DNA of 64,000 nt. It comes from Streptomyces sp. B93. GTDB taxonomy: Bacteria; Actinomycetota; Actinomycetes; Streptomycetales; Streptomycetaceae. The translations under genes and the position numbers were made by a program. Positions 8,062 through 18,056 of the stretch are shown one piece after another. Numbering within the stretch: the first letter of the stretch is position 1; the number at the start of each line of letters is the position of its first letter. The stretch covers positions 1 through 64,000 of the forward strand of contig NZ_JAGPXL010000009.1 of NCBI RefSeq assembly GCF_018070565.1, read 5' to 3'. Below the pieces are notes generated by a model that had not been told where the DNA came from, ran no database searches, and saw only the letters and a list, made by a program, of their open reading frames with translations.

Positions 8062-9116
8062 GCGCCGCACCTCGCTTCGGTGACGGCGATGCCGGTGGGC
8101 GGGCGGGACCCGTCGGAGGTGGTCACTCCGCTCACCTTGGCCTCGCAGAGGTAGAGGTTGAACCAGGAGCCGTAGGACGACAGGCGGCTCAGCGCGGTCA
8201 TCTTGGCGGGGGTCTTGGCGAGGAAGTTCTCTATCTGCGGGGTGGCGTCGCCGAGGTTGCCGGAGAGGCGGCCGAGTTCGCGGATGTCCTGCTTGAGGGG
8301 TTCGCGTCCGTCGTCGAGGAGGTCGGCGGTGACGGTGGTCAGGTCGCCCATGGCGGCGACGGCGCGGCCGAGGGGTTCACGGTCCTCGTCGAAGCCGGTG
8401 ACGAGTTTCTGGAGGGTGTCGACGAGGCCGTCGAAGTCGGCCTCGCGGTCGTTGAGGGTGGTCAGGACGGTGTTGAGGTTGCTCACGACCTCGCCGATGA
8501 CCTCGTCCTTGGCGGCGACGGTGGTGCTGAGGGAGCCGATGTGCCGGATCAGGCTGTCGACGGTGTCGCCCTCGCCCTGGAGGACCCGCACGATGGAGCC
8601 CGCGAGTTCGTTGACCTCTTCCGGGTCGAGGCCTTCGAACAGCGGCTTGAAGCCGTTGAAGAGCAGGGTCAGGTCGAGTGCGGGGGCGGTGCGTTCCAGC
8701 GGGATGGTGTCGCCGCCGCGCAGGGTGCCGGTGAGGTCGCCGCTGCCCCGGTCGAGGGCGATGTAGCGCTGGCCGACCATGTTGAGGTACTTCACGGCGG
8801 CGGTGGTGGAGCGGGGCAGGGTGCGGTCCTCGCTGACGGTGAAGGTGACCTGCGCCAGGCGCCGGTCGACGACGCGTACGTCGGTGACCTCGCCGACCTC
8901 GACACCGGAGACGCGGACGCTGTCGCCGTCGGCGAGTCCGGTGACGTCGGTGAACAGGGCCCGGTAGGTGCGGGTGCCGTCGCCGACGCCGGTGTTCGCG
9001 ATGCTCAGGGCGAGCACGGTGGTGGTGAGCGCGGTGACCAGCAGGAAGGCGAGGGACTTGAGCACGGTCCCGGTGAGCGGGCGGCGCCGGGTGTGCGGGT
9101 CGCGGCGGGGTGTCAT
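8058..9116 (-). CDS. mceB: MCE-domain protein, second in operon (MceB position)
   Basis: 352 residues from ATG 9116, which overlaps the mceA stop as ATGA; the open frame extends into mceA but that part reads as anti-frame sequence. A basic N-terminus precedes a membrane anchor (about 16-38, VLKSLAFLLVTALTTTVLAL). The MCE domain (about 45-130) has GDSVRVSGVEVGEVTDVRV and GQRYIALDRG. A helical needle follows, and the end has GSWFNLYLCEAKVSG and a final EARCGA Cys, the same two-Cys arrangement as MceC next door. Confidence 0.92.
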   Translation of the reverse strand: MTPRRDPHTRRRPLTGTVLKSLAFLLVTALTTTVLALSIANTGVGDGTRTYRALFTDVTGLADGDSVRVSGVEVGEVTDVRVVDRRLAQVTFTVSEDRTLPRSTTAAVKYLNMVGQRYIALDRGSGDLTGTLRGGDTIPLERTAPALDLTLLFNGFKPLFEGLDPEEVNELAGSIVRVLQGEGDTVDSLIRHIGSLSTTVAAKDEVIGEVVSNLNTVLTTLNDREADFDGLVDTLQKLVTGFDEDREPLGRAVAAMGDLTTVTADLLDDGREPLKQDIRELGRLSGNLGDATPQIENFLAKTPAKMTALSRLSSYGSWFNLYLCEAKVSGVTTSDGSRPPTGIAVTEARCGA

Positions 9117-10366
9117 CGCAGGGTCACCTCCGCGCCGCGCAGGGCGGGACCGGCGAGCAGGCTGCTCCAGTCGGGCAGTTCGGCGGGCTGCCGTCCGGTG
9201 GCGGGGGCGAGGAGTTCGTTGACGAGGTCGTTCTCCTGCGGGGAGTTGGCCGGTCCGAGCTCGGCTCCGGTGTCGGCGGGGGTGCGTACGGCGGGCCGCG
9301 CGGGGACGTCGAGATAGGGCACGGGGTAGCAGCGGGGGCCGCCGGTGGCGTCGTAGGACGGGGTGTCGCGGCCGGGGCGGTAGGCGCCGCGGGAGGTCAC
9401 GGTGGTGAGGTCGACGCGGAGTCCGGGGCGGTCGGTGCCCTTGCCGAGCGCCTTGTCCATGGCGGGGACGTGCTCGGCGAGGGTGCGCAGGGTGCAGGGG
9501 AACGAGGAGGAGTACTCGGCGAGCAGTTCCAGGGTGGGGCGGGAGGCGGCGGACAGCCGGATGATGTTGTCCTTGTTCTGCCGCAGGAAGGCGGTGGTGT
9601 CCTCGGCGGCCGTGGTGGTGGCGCCGAGGGTGGCCGCGAGGTCGTCGTCCTTCTCGGCGAGGGTGCCGGTCGTGGTGGTGAGGTCGGTGAGGGCGGTGAT
9701 CACCTCGGGGGCGGCGTCGGCGTAGAGGTGGCTGACCTTCACGAGTTCTTTCAGGTCGCGGTTGAGGGTCGGCAGCTGCGGGTTGAACTTCCGCAGGTGC
9801 GCGTCGAGCCGGCTGAGGGTGGCGCCGAGGTCGTCGCCGCGTCCCTCCAGCGCCTGGGAGACCGCGGAGAGGGTCGCGGCGAGCTTCTGCGGCTGCACGG
9901 CGGTGAGCGTCGGCAGCACGTTGTCGAGGACCTGCTGGAGTTCCACGGCGTTCGCGGAGCGGTCCTGCGGGATGACGGCCCCGGCGCTGAGCGTCGCGCC
10001 GGAGGTTCCCGCGGGGGGTACGAGGGCCACGAACCGTTCGCCGAACAGGGTGGTCGGCAGCATCTGCGCGCGGACGTCGGCGGGGATGTCGTCGAGGGCG
10101 CCCGGCTTGAGGGCGAGGGTGAGCCGGGCGCCCGTGCCGGTGGCGTCGATGTCGCGGACCTCTCCGACGACGACGCCGCGCAGCTTCACCTCGGCGCCGC
10201 GGTGCATCTCGTTGCCGACGCTGCCGGTCTCCACGGTCACGTCGGCGGAGTCGGTGAACCTCTTGTCGTAGACGGCGACAGCCAGCCACACCAGCAGGGC
10301 GAGCACCAGCAGGAAGACCAGTCCGGCGAACCGGCGGCGCAGGACGGCGCCTTGTGCTCCGCTCAT
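9113..10366 (-). CDS. mceA: MCE-domain protein, first in operon (MceA position)
   Basis: 417 residues from ATG 10366, one base after the permease stop. Membrane anchor at about 12-33 (FAGLVFLLVLALLVWLAVAV). MCE domain at about 38-125: NEMHRGAEVKLRGVVVGEV and TTLFGERFVALVPP are the characteristic strands. A helical region follows to about 300. The C-terminal part has paired Cys (FPCTLRTLAE, GGPRCYPVPYLD) and a flexible tail. As the first MCE gene after the permeases it occupies the MceA position of the canonical actinobacterial yrbEAB-mceABCDEF order. Confidence 0.92.
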   Translation of the reverse strand: MSGAQGAVLRRRFAGLVFLLVLALLVWLAVAVYDKRFTDSADVTVETGSVGNEMHRGAEVKLRGVVVGEVRDIDATGTGARLTLALKPGALDDIPADVRAQMLPTTLFGERFVALVPPAGTSGATLSAGAVIPQDRSANAVELQQVLDNVLPTLTAVQPQKLAATLSAVSQALEGRGDDLGATLSRLDAHLRKFNPQLPTLNRDLKELVKVSHLYADAAPEVITALTDLTTTTGTLAEKDDDLAATLGATTTAAEDTTAFLRQNKDNIIRLSAASRPTLELLAEYSSSFPCTLRTLAEHVPAMDKALGKGTDRPGLRVDLTTVTSRGAYRPGRDTPSYDATGGPRCYPVPYLDVPARPAVRTPADTGAELGPANSPQENDLVNELLAPATGRQPAELPDWSSLLAGPALRGAEVTLR

Positions 10367-10367
10367 C

Positions 10368-11174
10368 TCACCCCGCCACCTTCACGGTCGTGGTGGCGCC
10401 CCACAGGGCGAGGGAGAGGAAGAAGTCGGTGACGCTGATCAGCACGATGGCGTTGCGCACCGACCGGCCCACGGCGACGCCGACCCCGGCGGGTCCGCAG
10501 GTGGCGCGGTAGCCGTAGTAGCAGTGGGCGACGATGACCATCACGCTGAAGATGAGCACCTTCAGTACGGAGAGCAGGACGTCCGTGGGCGACAGGAACA
10601 GGTTGAAGTAGTGGTCGTAGGTGCCCGACGACTGGCCGTTGAAGAGGACCGTGACATAGCGGGAGGCCAGGTAGGAGGAGAGCAGCCCGATCGCGTAGAG
10701 CGGGATGATGGCGACGACCCCGGCGATGATGCGGGTGGTGACGAGGTAGGGCATGGAGCGCACGCCCATGCCCTCGAGGGCGTCGACCTCCTCGTTGATG
10801 CGCATGGCGCCGAGCTGGGCGGTGAAGCCCGCGCCGACGGTCGCGGAGAGGGCGAGTCCGGCGACCAGGGGGGCGATCTCGCGGGTGTTGAAGTAGGCGG
10901 AGACGAACCCGGTGAAGGCGGCGGTGCCGATCTGGTCGAGGGCGGCGTAGCCCTGGAGTCCGACGACGGTGCCGGTGAACAGGGTCATCGCGATCATCAC
11001 GCCGATGGTGCCGCCGATGATTCCGAGGCCTCCGGTGCCGAACGCGACTTCGGCGAGGAGGCGTTGCACCTCGCGGAGGTAGCGGTGCAGGGTGCGCGGG
11101 ACCCAGAGCAGGGCGCGGGTGTAGAAGAGGAGCTGGTCGCCGGAGCGGTCCAGCCAGACGAGCGGGGAGGCCAC
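10368..11174 (-). CDS. yrbEB: YrbE/MlaE-family ABC permease, second copy
   Basis: 268 residues from GTG 11174, with GGGAGG upstream inside the end of the preceding gene. About six hydrophobic segments are present. The MlaE-family signature EEVDALEGMG (about 128-137) sits in the cytoplasmic loop that contacts the ATPase. With the first permease it should form the membrane channel pair of the Mce transporter, driven by the ATPase at 11941-12951. It is longer at its N-terminus (about 40 residues) than the first permease, as is usual for the YrbE-B partner. Confidence 0.92.
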   Translation of the reverse strand: MASPLVWLDRSGDQLLFYTRALLWVPRTLHRYLREVQRLLAEVAFGTGGLGIIGGTIGVMIAMTLFTGTVVGLQGYAALDQIGTAAFTGFVSAYFNTREIAPLVAGLALSATVGAGFTAQLGAMRINEEVDALEGMGVRSMPYLVTTRIIAGVVAIIPLYAIGLLSSYLASRYVTVLFNGQSSGTYDHYFNLFLSPTDVLLSVLKVLIFSVMVIVAHCYYGYRATCGPAGVGVAVGRSVRNAIVLISVTDFFLSLALWGATTTVKVAG

Positions 11175-11179
11175 CGGCC

Positions 11180-11944
11180 TCAGCCTCCCTTCGGCGGTAC
11201 GAGTTGGAGGTAGACACCCGTCATCACCATGTTGACGAAGAAGAGCAGCAGGAAGGTGATGACGACGGACTGGTTGACGGCGTCGCCGACGCCCTTGGGT
11301 CCGCCGCGCGGGTTGAGTCCGCGGTGGGCGGCGACGATGCCCGCGATGAACCCGAAGACCAGGGCCTTGAGTTCGCTGACGTAGAGGTCGGGCAGCTGGG
11401 CGAGGGAGGAGAAGCTGGAGAGGTAGGCGCCGGGGGTGCCGTCGTGCAGGAAGACGTTGAAGAAGTAGCCGCCGAGGATGCCGACGGCGGAGACCAGTCC
11501 GTTGAGGAGGACGGCGACGCCCATGGTGGCCAGCACCCGGGGCACGACCAGCCGCTGCACGGGTGAGACGCCCATGACCTCCATGGCGTCGAGTTCCTCG
11601 CGGATCTTGCGGGAGCCGAGGTCGGCGCAGATCGCGGAGCCGCCGGCCCCGGCGATCAGCAGTGCGACGATGAGCGGGCTGGCCTGCTGGACTACGGCGA
11701 GGACGCTGGCGCCGCCGGTGAAGGACTGGGCGCCGAGCTGCTGAGTGAGCGAGCCGACCTGGAGGGCGATGACGGCGCCGAACGGGATGGAGACGAGGGC
11801 GGCGGGCAGGATGGTGACGCTGGCGATGAACCAGAACTGCTCGATGAACTCCCGGAACTGGAAGGGCCGTCGGAAGACGGCGCGGCCGACCTCGGCGGTG
11901 AGCGCGAACAGGTCGCCGGTCGCCCGCAGCGCACCGGTGATCAT
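11180..11944 (-). CDS. yrbEA: YrbE/MlaE-family ABC permease, first copy
   Basis: 254 residues from ATG 11944, overlapping the ATPase stop (ATGA). About five to six membrane helices; the family signature EELDAMEVMG lies at about 116-125, followed by VSPVQRLVVPRVLA. It has the length and pattern of MlaE-family permeases (PF02405) that work with MCE proteins to move hydrophobic substrates such as lipids or sterols. In several actinobacteria mce operons import sterols; the substrate here cannot be told from sequence. Confidence 0.93.
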   Translation of the reverse strand: MITGALRATGDLFALTAEVGRAVFRRPFQFREFIEQFWFIASVTILPAALVSIPFGAVIALQVGSLTQQLGAQSFTGGASVLAVVQQASPLIVALLIAGAGGSAICADLGSRKIREELDAMEVMGVSPVQRLVVPRVLATMGVAVLLNGLVSAVGILGGYFFNVFLHDGTPGAYLSSFSSLAQLPDLYVSELKALVFGFIAGIVAAHRGLNPRGGPKGVGDAVNQSVVITFLLLFFVNMVMTGVYLQLVPPKGG

Positions 11945-12951
11945 GCGCCGCTCCCGAAGGTGCCGGTCCCGGCGGAGGGCAGGGGCAGGGTGGGCGCGGT
12001 GGCGTGGGTGCGCTCGATGGCCCGGCGGGCGGACGGCGGCAGGGTGTCGATCATGCCCATGACACGCTCACGGCGCCGGGTGACGGCGCGGCGCGCGGGA
12101 AGGCCCTCGGACGGCTCCAGCTGCGGGACGATCGGCCGGGGCCCGGCGTCGGCGGGAGCGACCCCCTCGGCGGCCAGGCTGGCCGCGTCCTTCTCCTCCG
12201 ACATGCCGATCGGGCCCTCGCGGCGCCCGTCGAGGAACTGCGCCACCGCGGGCTCCTCGCTGGTCAGCAGCACCTCGCGGGGGCCGAAGGTGACCAGCTC
12301 GCGCCGGAAGAGCATGCCGATGTTGTCGGGGACCCGGGCGGCGATGTCGAGGTTGTGGGTGACGATCAGCATCGTCGCGTCGGTGCGCGCGTTGAGGTCG
12401 ATCAGCAGCTGCGAGAGGTAGGCGGTGCGCACGGGGTCGAGCCCCGAGTCCGGCTCGTCGCAGAGGATGATCTGCGGGTCGAGGACGAGCGCCCGCGCCA
12501 GACCGGCCCGCTTGCGCATGCCGCCGCTGATCTCGCCGGGCAGCTTGCCCTCCGCACCCAGCAGACCGACGACCTCGATCCGCTCCATGACGATGCGGCG
12601 GATCTCGGACTCCTTCTTGCGGGTGTGCTCGCGCAGCGGGAACGCGATGTTGTCGAACACGGACATGGACCCGAAAAGGGCCCCGTCCTGAAACATGAGC
12701 CCGAATACTTTCCGGGTCTCGTAAATATCGCGCGCCGGACTGTTCACCATGTCGACGCCATTGATGAGAACGCGCCCGCGCTGGGGCTTGAGCAGCCCGA
12801 TGAGCGATTTCAGGAATACGGTCTTTCCGGTTCCGGACGGGCCCAGCATGACGCTGACCTCTCCGGCCGGCAGGGTGAGGGACACGTCCTGCCAGATCGT
12901 CTGCTTGCCGAAGGACATGGTCAGTCCCTCGACCGCCACTTCGATTCCCAC
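11941..12951 (-). CDS. Mce transporter ATPase (MceG/Mkl-type ABC ATP-binding protein)
   Basis: 336 residues from GTG 12951. The frame is open to a GTG at 13011, but a perfect GGAGGTGA ribosome site (12953-12960) sits just before 12951 and nothing comparable precedes 13011. ABC motifs: Walker A GPSGTGKT (37-44), Q-loop FQDG (87-90), signature ISGGMRKR (141-148), Walker B IILCDEP (161-167), D-loop SGLD and switch His in VTHN. A C-terminal extension of about 90 residues after the ATPase core is typical of Mkl/MceG proteins and includes a basic TRRRERV stretch. Here the ATPase leads the mce operon; in mycobacteria mceG is usually elsewhere and shared between operons. Confidence 0.92.
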   Translation of the reverse strand: MGIEVAVEGLTMSFGKQTIWQDVSLTLPAGEVSVMLGPSGTGKTVFLKSLIGLLKPQRGRVLINGVDMVNSPARDIYETRKVFGLMFQDGALFGSMSVFDNIAFPLREHTRKKESEIRRIVMERIEVVGLLGAEGKLPGEISGGMRKRAGLARALVLDPQIILCDEPDSGLDPVRTAYLSQLLIDLNARTDATMLIVTHNLDIAARVPDNIGMLFRRELVTFGPREVLLTSEEPAVAQFLDGRREGPIGMSEEKDAASLAAEGVAPADAGPRPIVPQLEPSEGLPARRAVTRRRERVMGMIDTLPPSARRAIERTHATAPTLPLPSAGTGTFGSGA

Positions 12952-13986
<1,035 letters not shown>

Positions 13987-14006
13987 TCGACGGGTCAAGC
14001 ACAGCA

Positions 14007-14031
14007 GCCCGGCCGGTGACACCGGCCGGGC
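14007..14031 (+). terminator. GC-rich hairpin after first secreted-protein gene
   Basis: Perfect inverted repeat with 11-base arms (GCCCGGCCGGT / ACCGGCCGGGC) and a 3-base loop, 21 bases after the stop at 13986. No T-run follows, as is common for Streptomyces terminators. It lies only 55 bases before the next gene in the same direction, so it may be an attenuator or mRNA-stabilising hairpin that lets the first gene be expressed more than the next. Confidence 0.65.
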
Positions 14032-14085
14032 ACACGTGGGCTGTCCGGGCCCGCACGACCGTCGACCGACCGAGTGGAGCACCAG

Positions 14086-15630
14086 ATGAGAGGTCCCCGT
14101 CCCGCCCGCACCCGGGCGCGGAGCGCGACGATCGCCGCGTTCACCGTGCTGGCCGCCACCGTCCCCGCCGGTGCGCTGGCCGCGTCCGCCCAGGAGGTGG
14201 ACACCGCGCTGCCCTATGTGTGCGACCTCCCCTCCGGGCCCCGGCCCGCGACGGTACGGGTCCTCGCCACGCTTCCCGACCGGGTCGCCGCCGGGGAGCC
14301 GGTCCAGCCCGCTGACGTCACCACCACCGTCGAACTGCCGCCGGAGGCGGTGGCGGACCTCACCGCGCTGGGCGCCGCCGACACCCTGGCCGCGACCCGG
14401 CTCACCGTCGGCGTGGCCCAGCACGACGCCACCGCCGAGGCCACCTGGCGCGGCACCGCCGCCCCCGCCCCCGTGCCGGAGTCCGGGCCGCTGACGCTGA
14501 CCGCGACGGGCGACGTGCCCTCGATGACGGCGCGGCGCGACGGCGACCTCACCCTCACCGCCGGGAAACTGGCCGTCGACCTGGCCCTGACCACCGCCGA
14601 CGGCACCGCCACCGAGCCCGCCGCGCTGACCGTGGACTGCGCCCTCGCCGAGGACGCGCCGGACGGTGGCCGACTGGCCGTCGTACCCGTGGGGGCGGAG
14701 CCCTCCCCCGGCACCGAGGCACCGAGCGACTCACCGTCCGCGTCACCCTCGGCCTCCCAGGCACCCGAGGAGCCGGAGCGGCAGGGCGACCGTGCCCCCA
14801 CCATCGACGAGAGCGCGCCCGGCGGCTCACCGGCCGACGCCCAGGCGCCGCCGTGCCGGTACGACGATCAGCGCCCGGCGACCCCCGACTCGCTGAACGC
14901 CTACATCACCGGCTACTCCAACGTGCGCAAGCTCGACGGCGCCTCGGTGATCCCGCTCACCTGCTCCTTGCTCGAACGGACCAGGTCGGACTTCGAGATG
15001 CTGCCGGACGGCAGCGGCGCCCTGATCATCAACGAGGCGGTGGGCGAACTGAGCACCGAGGGCGAGCGGCGCATCGGCGCCTTCGAGGCGACCTTCCTGA
15101 CCTTCGGCTTCACCCCGACCACGGCGACCATGGTCCTGGAGCAGACCGGGCCGATGACCGTCGACTCCCTCGGCTTCATGGACTTCAGCACCTTCTTCAC
15201 CTACCTCGACACCTACGTCCGGCTGCCCGTGGTGCTGCGGGTCACCTCGCTGGAGGTCAACGGAACGCCGCTGGACGTGGGGCCCGACTGCCGGACGGAG
15301 ACGTCCCTCAGCTCCACGGACCCGGAGCCGGACAAGTTCCCCGGCGACCACATGGTGCTCTACGGCCGGGGCGAGATGCCGCCCGGTGAGCCGGTGGTCG
15401 GCTATCAGCTGACCTCCGGCGGCCCGCTGACCGGCGAGTTCACCATCCCTGCCTTCACCGGCTGCGGCACCGGCGGCGAGGACCTCGACCCGCTGCTCAC
15501 GGCGTCGGTCTCCGGGCCCGGCAACTACACCAAGCAGATCCAGGGGCAGACCTGCGCGCCACTGGTGTTCAACCCGGCCGAGTGCACCGAGGACCTCCAG
15601 CCCCTCCAGGTTCCCGCTCCACAACGCTGA
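14086..15630 (+). CDS. Secreted DUF6801-like protein (TGCG-motif protein 2)
   Basis: 514 residues from ATG 14086, with GGAG six bases upstream; a GTG at 14074 is in frame but lacks a site. Tat- or Sec-like N-terminus (several Arg, then a hydrophobic stretch to about 35, ASAQE). The first domain (about 40-195) begins LPYVCDLPSGPRPATVRV and has a beta-sandwich-like DUF6801 pattern (VQPADVTTTVELP; SGPLTLTATGDVP). A Pro/Ser/Glu-rich linker (about 205-255) leads to a second domain with scattered Cys and IPAFTGCGTGGEDLDPLL. No catalytic motif is seen. Likely extracellular, structural or ligand binding; the DUF assignment is from memory of the family. Confidence 0.75.
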   Translation: MRGPRPARTRARSATIAAFTVLAATVPAGALAASAQEVDTALPYVCDLPSGPRPATVRVLATLPDRVAAGEPVQPADVTTTVELPPEAVADLTALGAADTLAATRLTVGVAQHDATAEATWRGTAAPAPVPESGPLTLTATGDVPSMTARRDGDLTLTAGKLAVDLALTTADGTATEPAALTVDCALAEDAPDGGRLAVVPVGAEPSPGTEAPSDSPSASPSASQAPEEPERQGDRAPTIDESAPGGSPADAQAPPCRYDDQRPATPDSLNAYITGYSNVRKLDGASVIPLTCSLLERTRSDFEMLPDGSGALIINEAVGELSTEGERRIGAFEATFLTFGFTPTTATMVLEQTGPMTVDSLGFMDFSTFFTYLDTYVRLPVVLRVTSLEVNGTPLDVGPDCRTETSLSSTDPEPDKFPGDHMVLYGRGEMPPGEPVVGYQLTSGGPLTGEFTIPAFTGCGTGGEDLDPLLTASVSGPGNYTKQIQGQTCAPLVFNPAECTEDLQPLQVPAPQR

Positions 15631-15668
15631 GCCCCTTGCCGAACCCCCCTCTCACGAAAGGTCACCCC

Positions 15669-16616
15669 ATGAACCGGTCCTTTCCCGGCGCCAGAGCCGT
15701 CACCACCGCCACCGCGCTCGGCACCGCGCTCGTCGCCTTCGCCGCCACCGGCACCGCCACCGCGGCGGCGGCGCCGAACGGCGAGTGGGCGCCGTTCACC
15801 CGCTGTCCCGTGGACGCCCCGGCGATGCTGGCGGCGGACGGCATCGCCAGGACCCCGCAGTGCGTGGTCTCGACCTCGCCGAGCGGGTCGATCAAACTGG
15901 GCAACACCACGGTGACGACCGGCAGGACCAACCTCCAGATCGGCGTCATCCAGAACTCCGACGGCACCAGCAGCGTCGTGGCCCCGGCCGGCGGCGCGCT
16001 CATCGCGGACTCCGCGACCGTGCCCGGCGGTCTGCTGGGGCTGATGTGCCCGAGCAACATCCCGGCGATCACCCAGATCTGCGAGTCCCTCAGCAACAGC
16101 ACCCTCAACAAGATCACCGCCACCGTGGAGTCCGTGGGCGCGCCCTACGACTTCAACCAGACGGCGGGCATCGTCACGGGCGAGACGATCGTCGCCATAC
16201 CGGTCCGCATCCATCTGGAGAACCCGATCCTCGGCGGCAACTGCTACATCGGCAGCAAGTCCAACCCGATCGTGCTGCGCCCGAAGAACCTCACCTACCC
16301 GGACTTCGGCATCTCCTTCTTCGACGGGGACGGCACGGTCGCCGACGACGGGGAGCTGACCCGCATCAACCTCACCGGGGCCACCCAGAACGACAGCACC
16401 TTCGCGGTGCCCGGCGCCACCGGCTGCGGCCTCGGCCTGTTCGGTCTGATCGACGCCGCAGTGAACGCCAAGACGGGGCTGCCCGCCCCGGCCGGGACCA
16501 ACAGCCTGACCCTCGACAACAGCCAGACCGCCCTCGCCGGTCTGACCGCCCCCGGCACCGTCGCACCCGACGCGGGCAAGCTGCTCTCCCAGGCCTGGCA
16601 CTCCGCCGTCGACTAA
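15669..16616 (+). CDS. Secreted protein of unknown function (TGCG-motif protein 3)
   Basis: 315 residues from ATG 15669, 38 bases after the previous stop, with GAAAGG upstream. Signal peptide of about 34 residues (alanine-rich, ending TAAAAP). The mature protein has CPVDAPAM, TPQCVVS, LMCPSNIPAITQIC, GGNCYIG and a GATGCGLGLFG motif shared in spirit with the two preceding proteins. Even Cys number and Thr/Asn/Gly-rich strands suggest a disulfide-bonded beta-rich surface protein. I recognise no enzymatic motif. Likely co-expressed with 14086-15630. Confidence 0.85.
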   Translation: MNRSFPGARAVTTATALGTALVAFAATGTATAAAAPNGEWAPFTRCPVDAPAMLAADGIARTPQCVVSTSPSGSIKLGNTTVTTGRTNLQIGVIQNSDGTSSVVAPAGGALIADSATVPGGLLGLMCPSNIPAITQICESLSNSTLNKITATVESVGAPYDFNQTAGIVTGETIVAIPVRIHLENPILGGNCYIGSKSNPIVLRPKNLTYPDFGISFFDGDGTVADDGELTRINLTGATQNDSTFAVPGATGCGLGLFGLIDAAVNAKTGLPAPAGTNSLTLDNSQTALAGLTAPGTVAPDAGKLLSQAWHSAVD

Positions 16617-16704
16617 TGGCCGTACAGCGGCGATTCTCAGCCGTCCCGGCAGTCCGCCCGCGTCCCGCCGCACCGAAATGTGCACAGGCTGTGTACGGCG
16701 CAAC

Positions 16705-16721
16705 GAAGTTGTTTTAACTTC
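16705..16721. promoter_or_regulatory. AT-rich palindrome upstream of PucR regulator gene
   Basis: GAAGTT-GTTTT-AACTTC is an inverted repeat with 6-base arms, unusually AT-rich for this genome. It lies 115 bases before the regulator start and 88 bases after the last secreted-protein gene. Candidate operator or part of the regulator's own promoter. Confidence 0.4.
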
Positions 16722-16755
16722 ATCAGCCCAGACAGGCAGCACCTGGACGCCGGTC

Positions 16756-16789
16756 GTGCGCCCCCGTCCCCGGCCGGGCGGGGGCGCAC
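16756..16789 (+). terminator. Long GC hairpin between secreted-protein gene and pucR-type gene
   Basis: Perfect 11-base arms (GTGCGCCCCCG / CGGGGGCGCAC) around a 12-base loop that itself contains a CCGG pairing. It starts 140 bases after the stop at 16616 and 47 bases before the next start. Either the terminator of the secreted-protein operon or a structure in the regulator's leader; no T-run follows. Confidence 0.55.
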
Positions 16790-16835
16790 GGCCGGTCCCC
16801 CCACCACGGGCGCAACGGAGAGCAAGGGACGCCTC

Positions 16836-18056
16836 ATGTCTTCCATCACGCACCCGCCGGAGGTCGGTGAACCGATCGGGCCCCTGCCCAAGGAGTTCGC
16901 CGCCCTGATGAGACCTGAGTTACCCGGGCTCCTCAGGGAGATACGCGCCGAGGTCACCCGCGCCTATCCCGTCTACGGCCGACTGCTCAACGGCCCCAAC
17001 GCGGGCGCCATCCGGCAGGGCGTCGAACAGGCCCTGTCCGCCTTCGTCGACCGGGTCGCCGAACCCGGCAAGAGTTCCGCGCTCCGCGACCAGCTGCTGC
17101 GCAAGTTCGGCCGCGTCGAGGCGTACGAGGGCCGCGAACTGGACACCCTCCAGGGGGCGTTCCGGCTGGGCGCCCGGATCGCGCTGCGCCGCGCCAAGGC
17201 CGTGGGGCAGCAGTACCAGCTCTCCCCCTCGCTCATCCTCGCCTTCGCCGACGCCCTGTTCGCCTACGTGGAGGAGCTGGAGGCCGTCTCCCGCGAGGGC
17301 TACGCGGAGGTGCTGTCGCGGGCCTCCTCCGAGGTGTCGGCCCAGCGAAGACGGCTGCTCCACCTCGTCCTCGCCGCGCCGCCGCTGCCCCAGGAGTTAC
17401 CGAGGCTCTGCGAGACGGCCGCCTGGCAGCTGCCCGCCGAGGTCACCATGGTCGCCCTGCGCGCGCCCGTCCCGGACCACCTGGAGGCGGGGCTCGCCGG
17501 GGACGTCCTGGCCGACCTGGACATCCCGCACCCGCATCTGCTGATCCCCGGCCCGATGACGCCGGAGCGTACGGCGATGCTCGACGCCGCCCTGTCCGGC
17601 GCCCGCGCCGCGGTGGGCCTGACCGTGCCGCTCACGCAGGCCGCCGACTCCATCCGCTGGGCGCGCCGGGTGCTCCAGCTCATCGACGAGGGCGCCGTCG
17701 CGGACGCGCCCGTGGTCCGCTGCGAGGACCACCTGGTGACGATCTGGCTGCTGTCCGACGCGCCCCTCGTCTCCCATATCGCCGCCCGTGAGCTGGCCCC
17801 GCTCGACGATCTGCCCGCCAGCCGCCGCGACCGGCTGGTGGAGACCCTGCGGGTCCATGTCTCGACCCGGGCGCCCGCGGAACAGGTCGGCGAGGTGCTG
17901 GGGGTGCACGCGCAGACCGTGCGCTACCGGCTGCGCAATCTGGACGCCCGCCTCGGCGACCGGCTCACCGACCCGGACCGCCGCTTCGCCCTGGAGGCGG
18001 CCCTGCGTGCCCTGCACCTCCAGGGCCGGGTGCGGACGGGCCCCGAGCGGCCCTAA
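16836..18056 (+). CDS. PucR-family transcriptional regulator
   Basis: 406 residues from ATG 16836 (AAGGGA upstream). The N-terminal 170 residues are helical and resemble the sensor part of actinobacterial PucR-type activators (FVDRVAEPG, LDTLQGAFRLGARIALRR). The C-terminal helix-turn-helix (about 348-400) has PAEQVGEVLGVHAQTVRYRL, RNLDARLGDRLTDPDRRFAL, the PucR_C hallmark. Two TTA leucine codons are present: codon 29 (16920-16922) and codon 188 (17397-17399). TTA is rare in Streptomyces and read only by the bldA tRNA, so the regulator should be made late in development. It lies after the secreted-protein genes facing away from mce, and is the obvious candidate to control them. Confidence 0.88.
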   Translation: MSSITHPPEVGEPIGPLPKEFAALMRPELPGLLREIRAEVTRAYPVYGRLLNGPNAGAIRQGVEQALSAFVDRVAEPGKSSALRDQLLRKFGRVEAYEGRELDTLQGAFRLGARIALRRAKAVGQQYQLSPSLILAFADALFAYVEELEAVSREGYAEVLSRASSEVSAQRRRLLHLVLAAPPLPQELPRLCETAAWQLPAEVTMVALRAPVPDHLEAGLAGDVLADLDIPHPHLLIPGPMTPERTAMLDAALSGARAAVGLTVPLTQAADSIRWARRVLQLIDEGAVADAPVVRCEDHLVTIWLLSDAPLVSHIAARELAPLDDLPASRRDRLVETLRVHVSTRAPAEQVGEVLGVHAQTVRYRLRNLDARLGDRLTDPDRRFALEAALRALHLQGRVRTGPERP

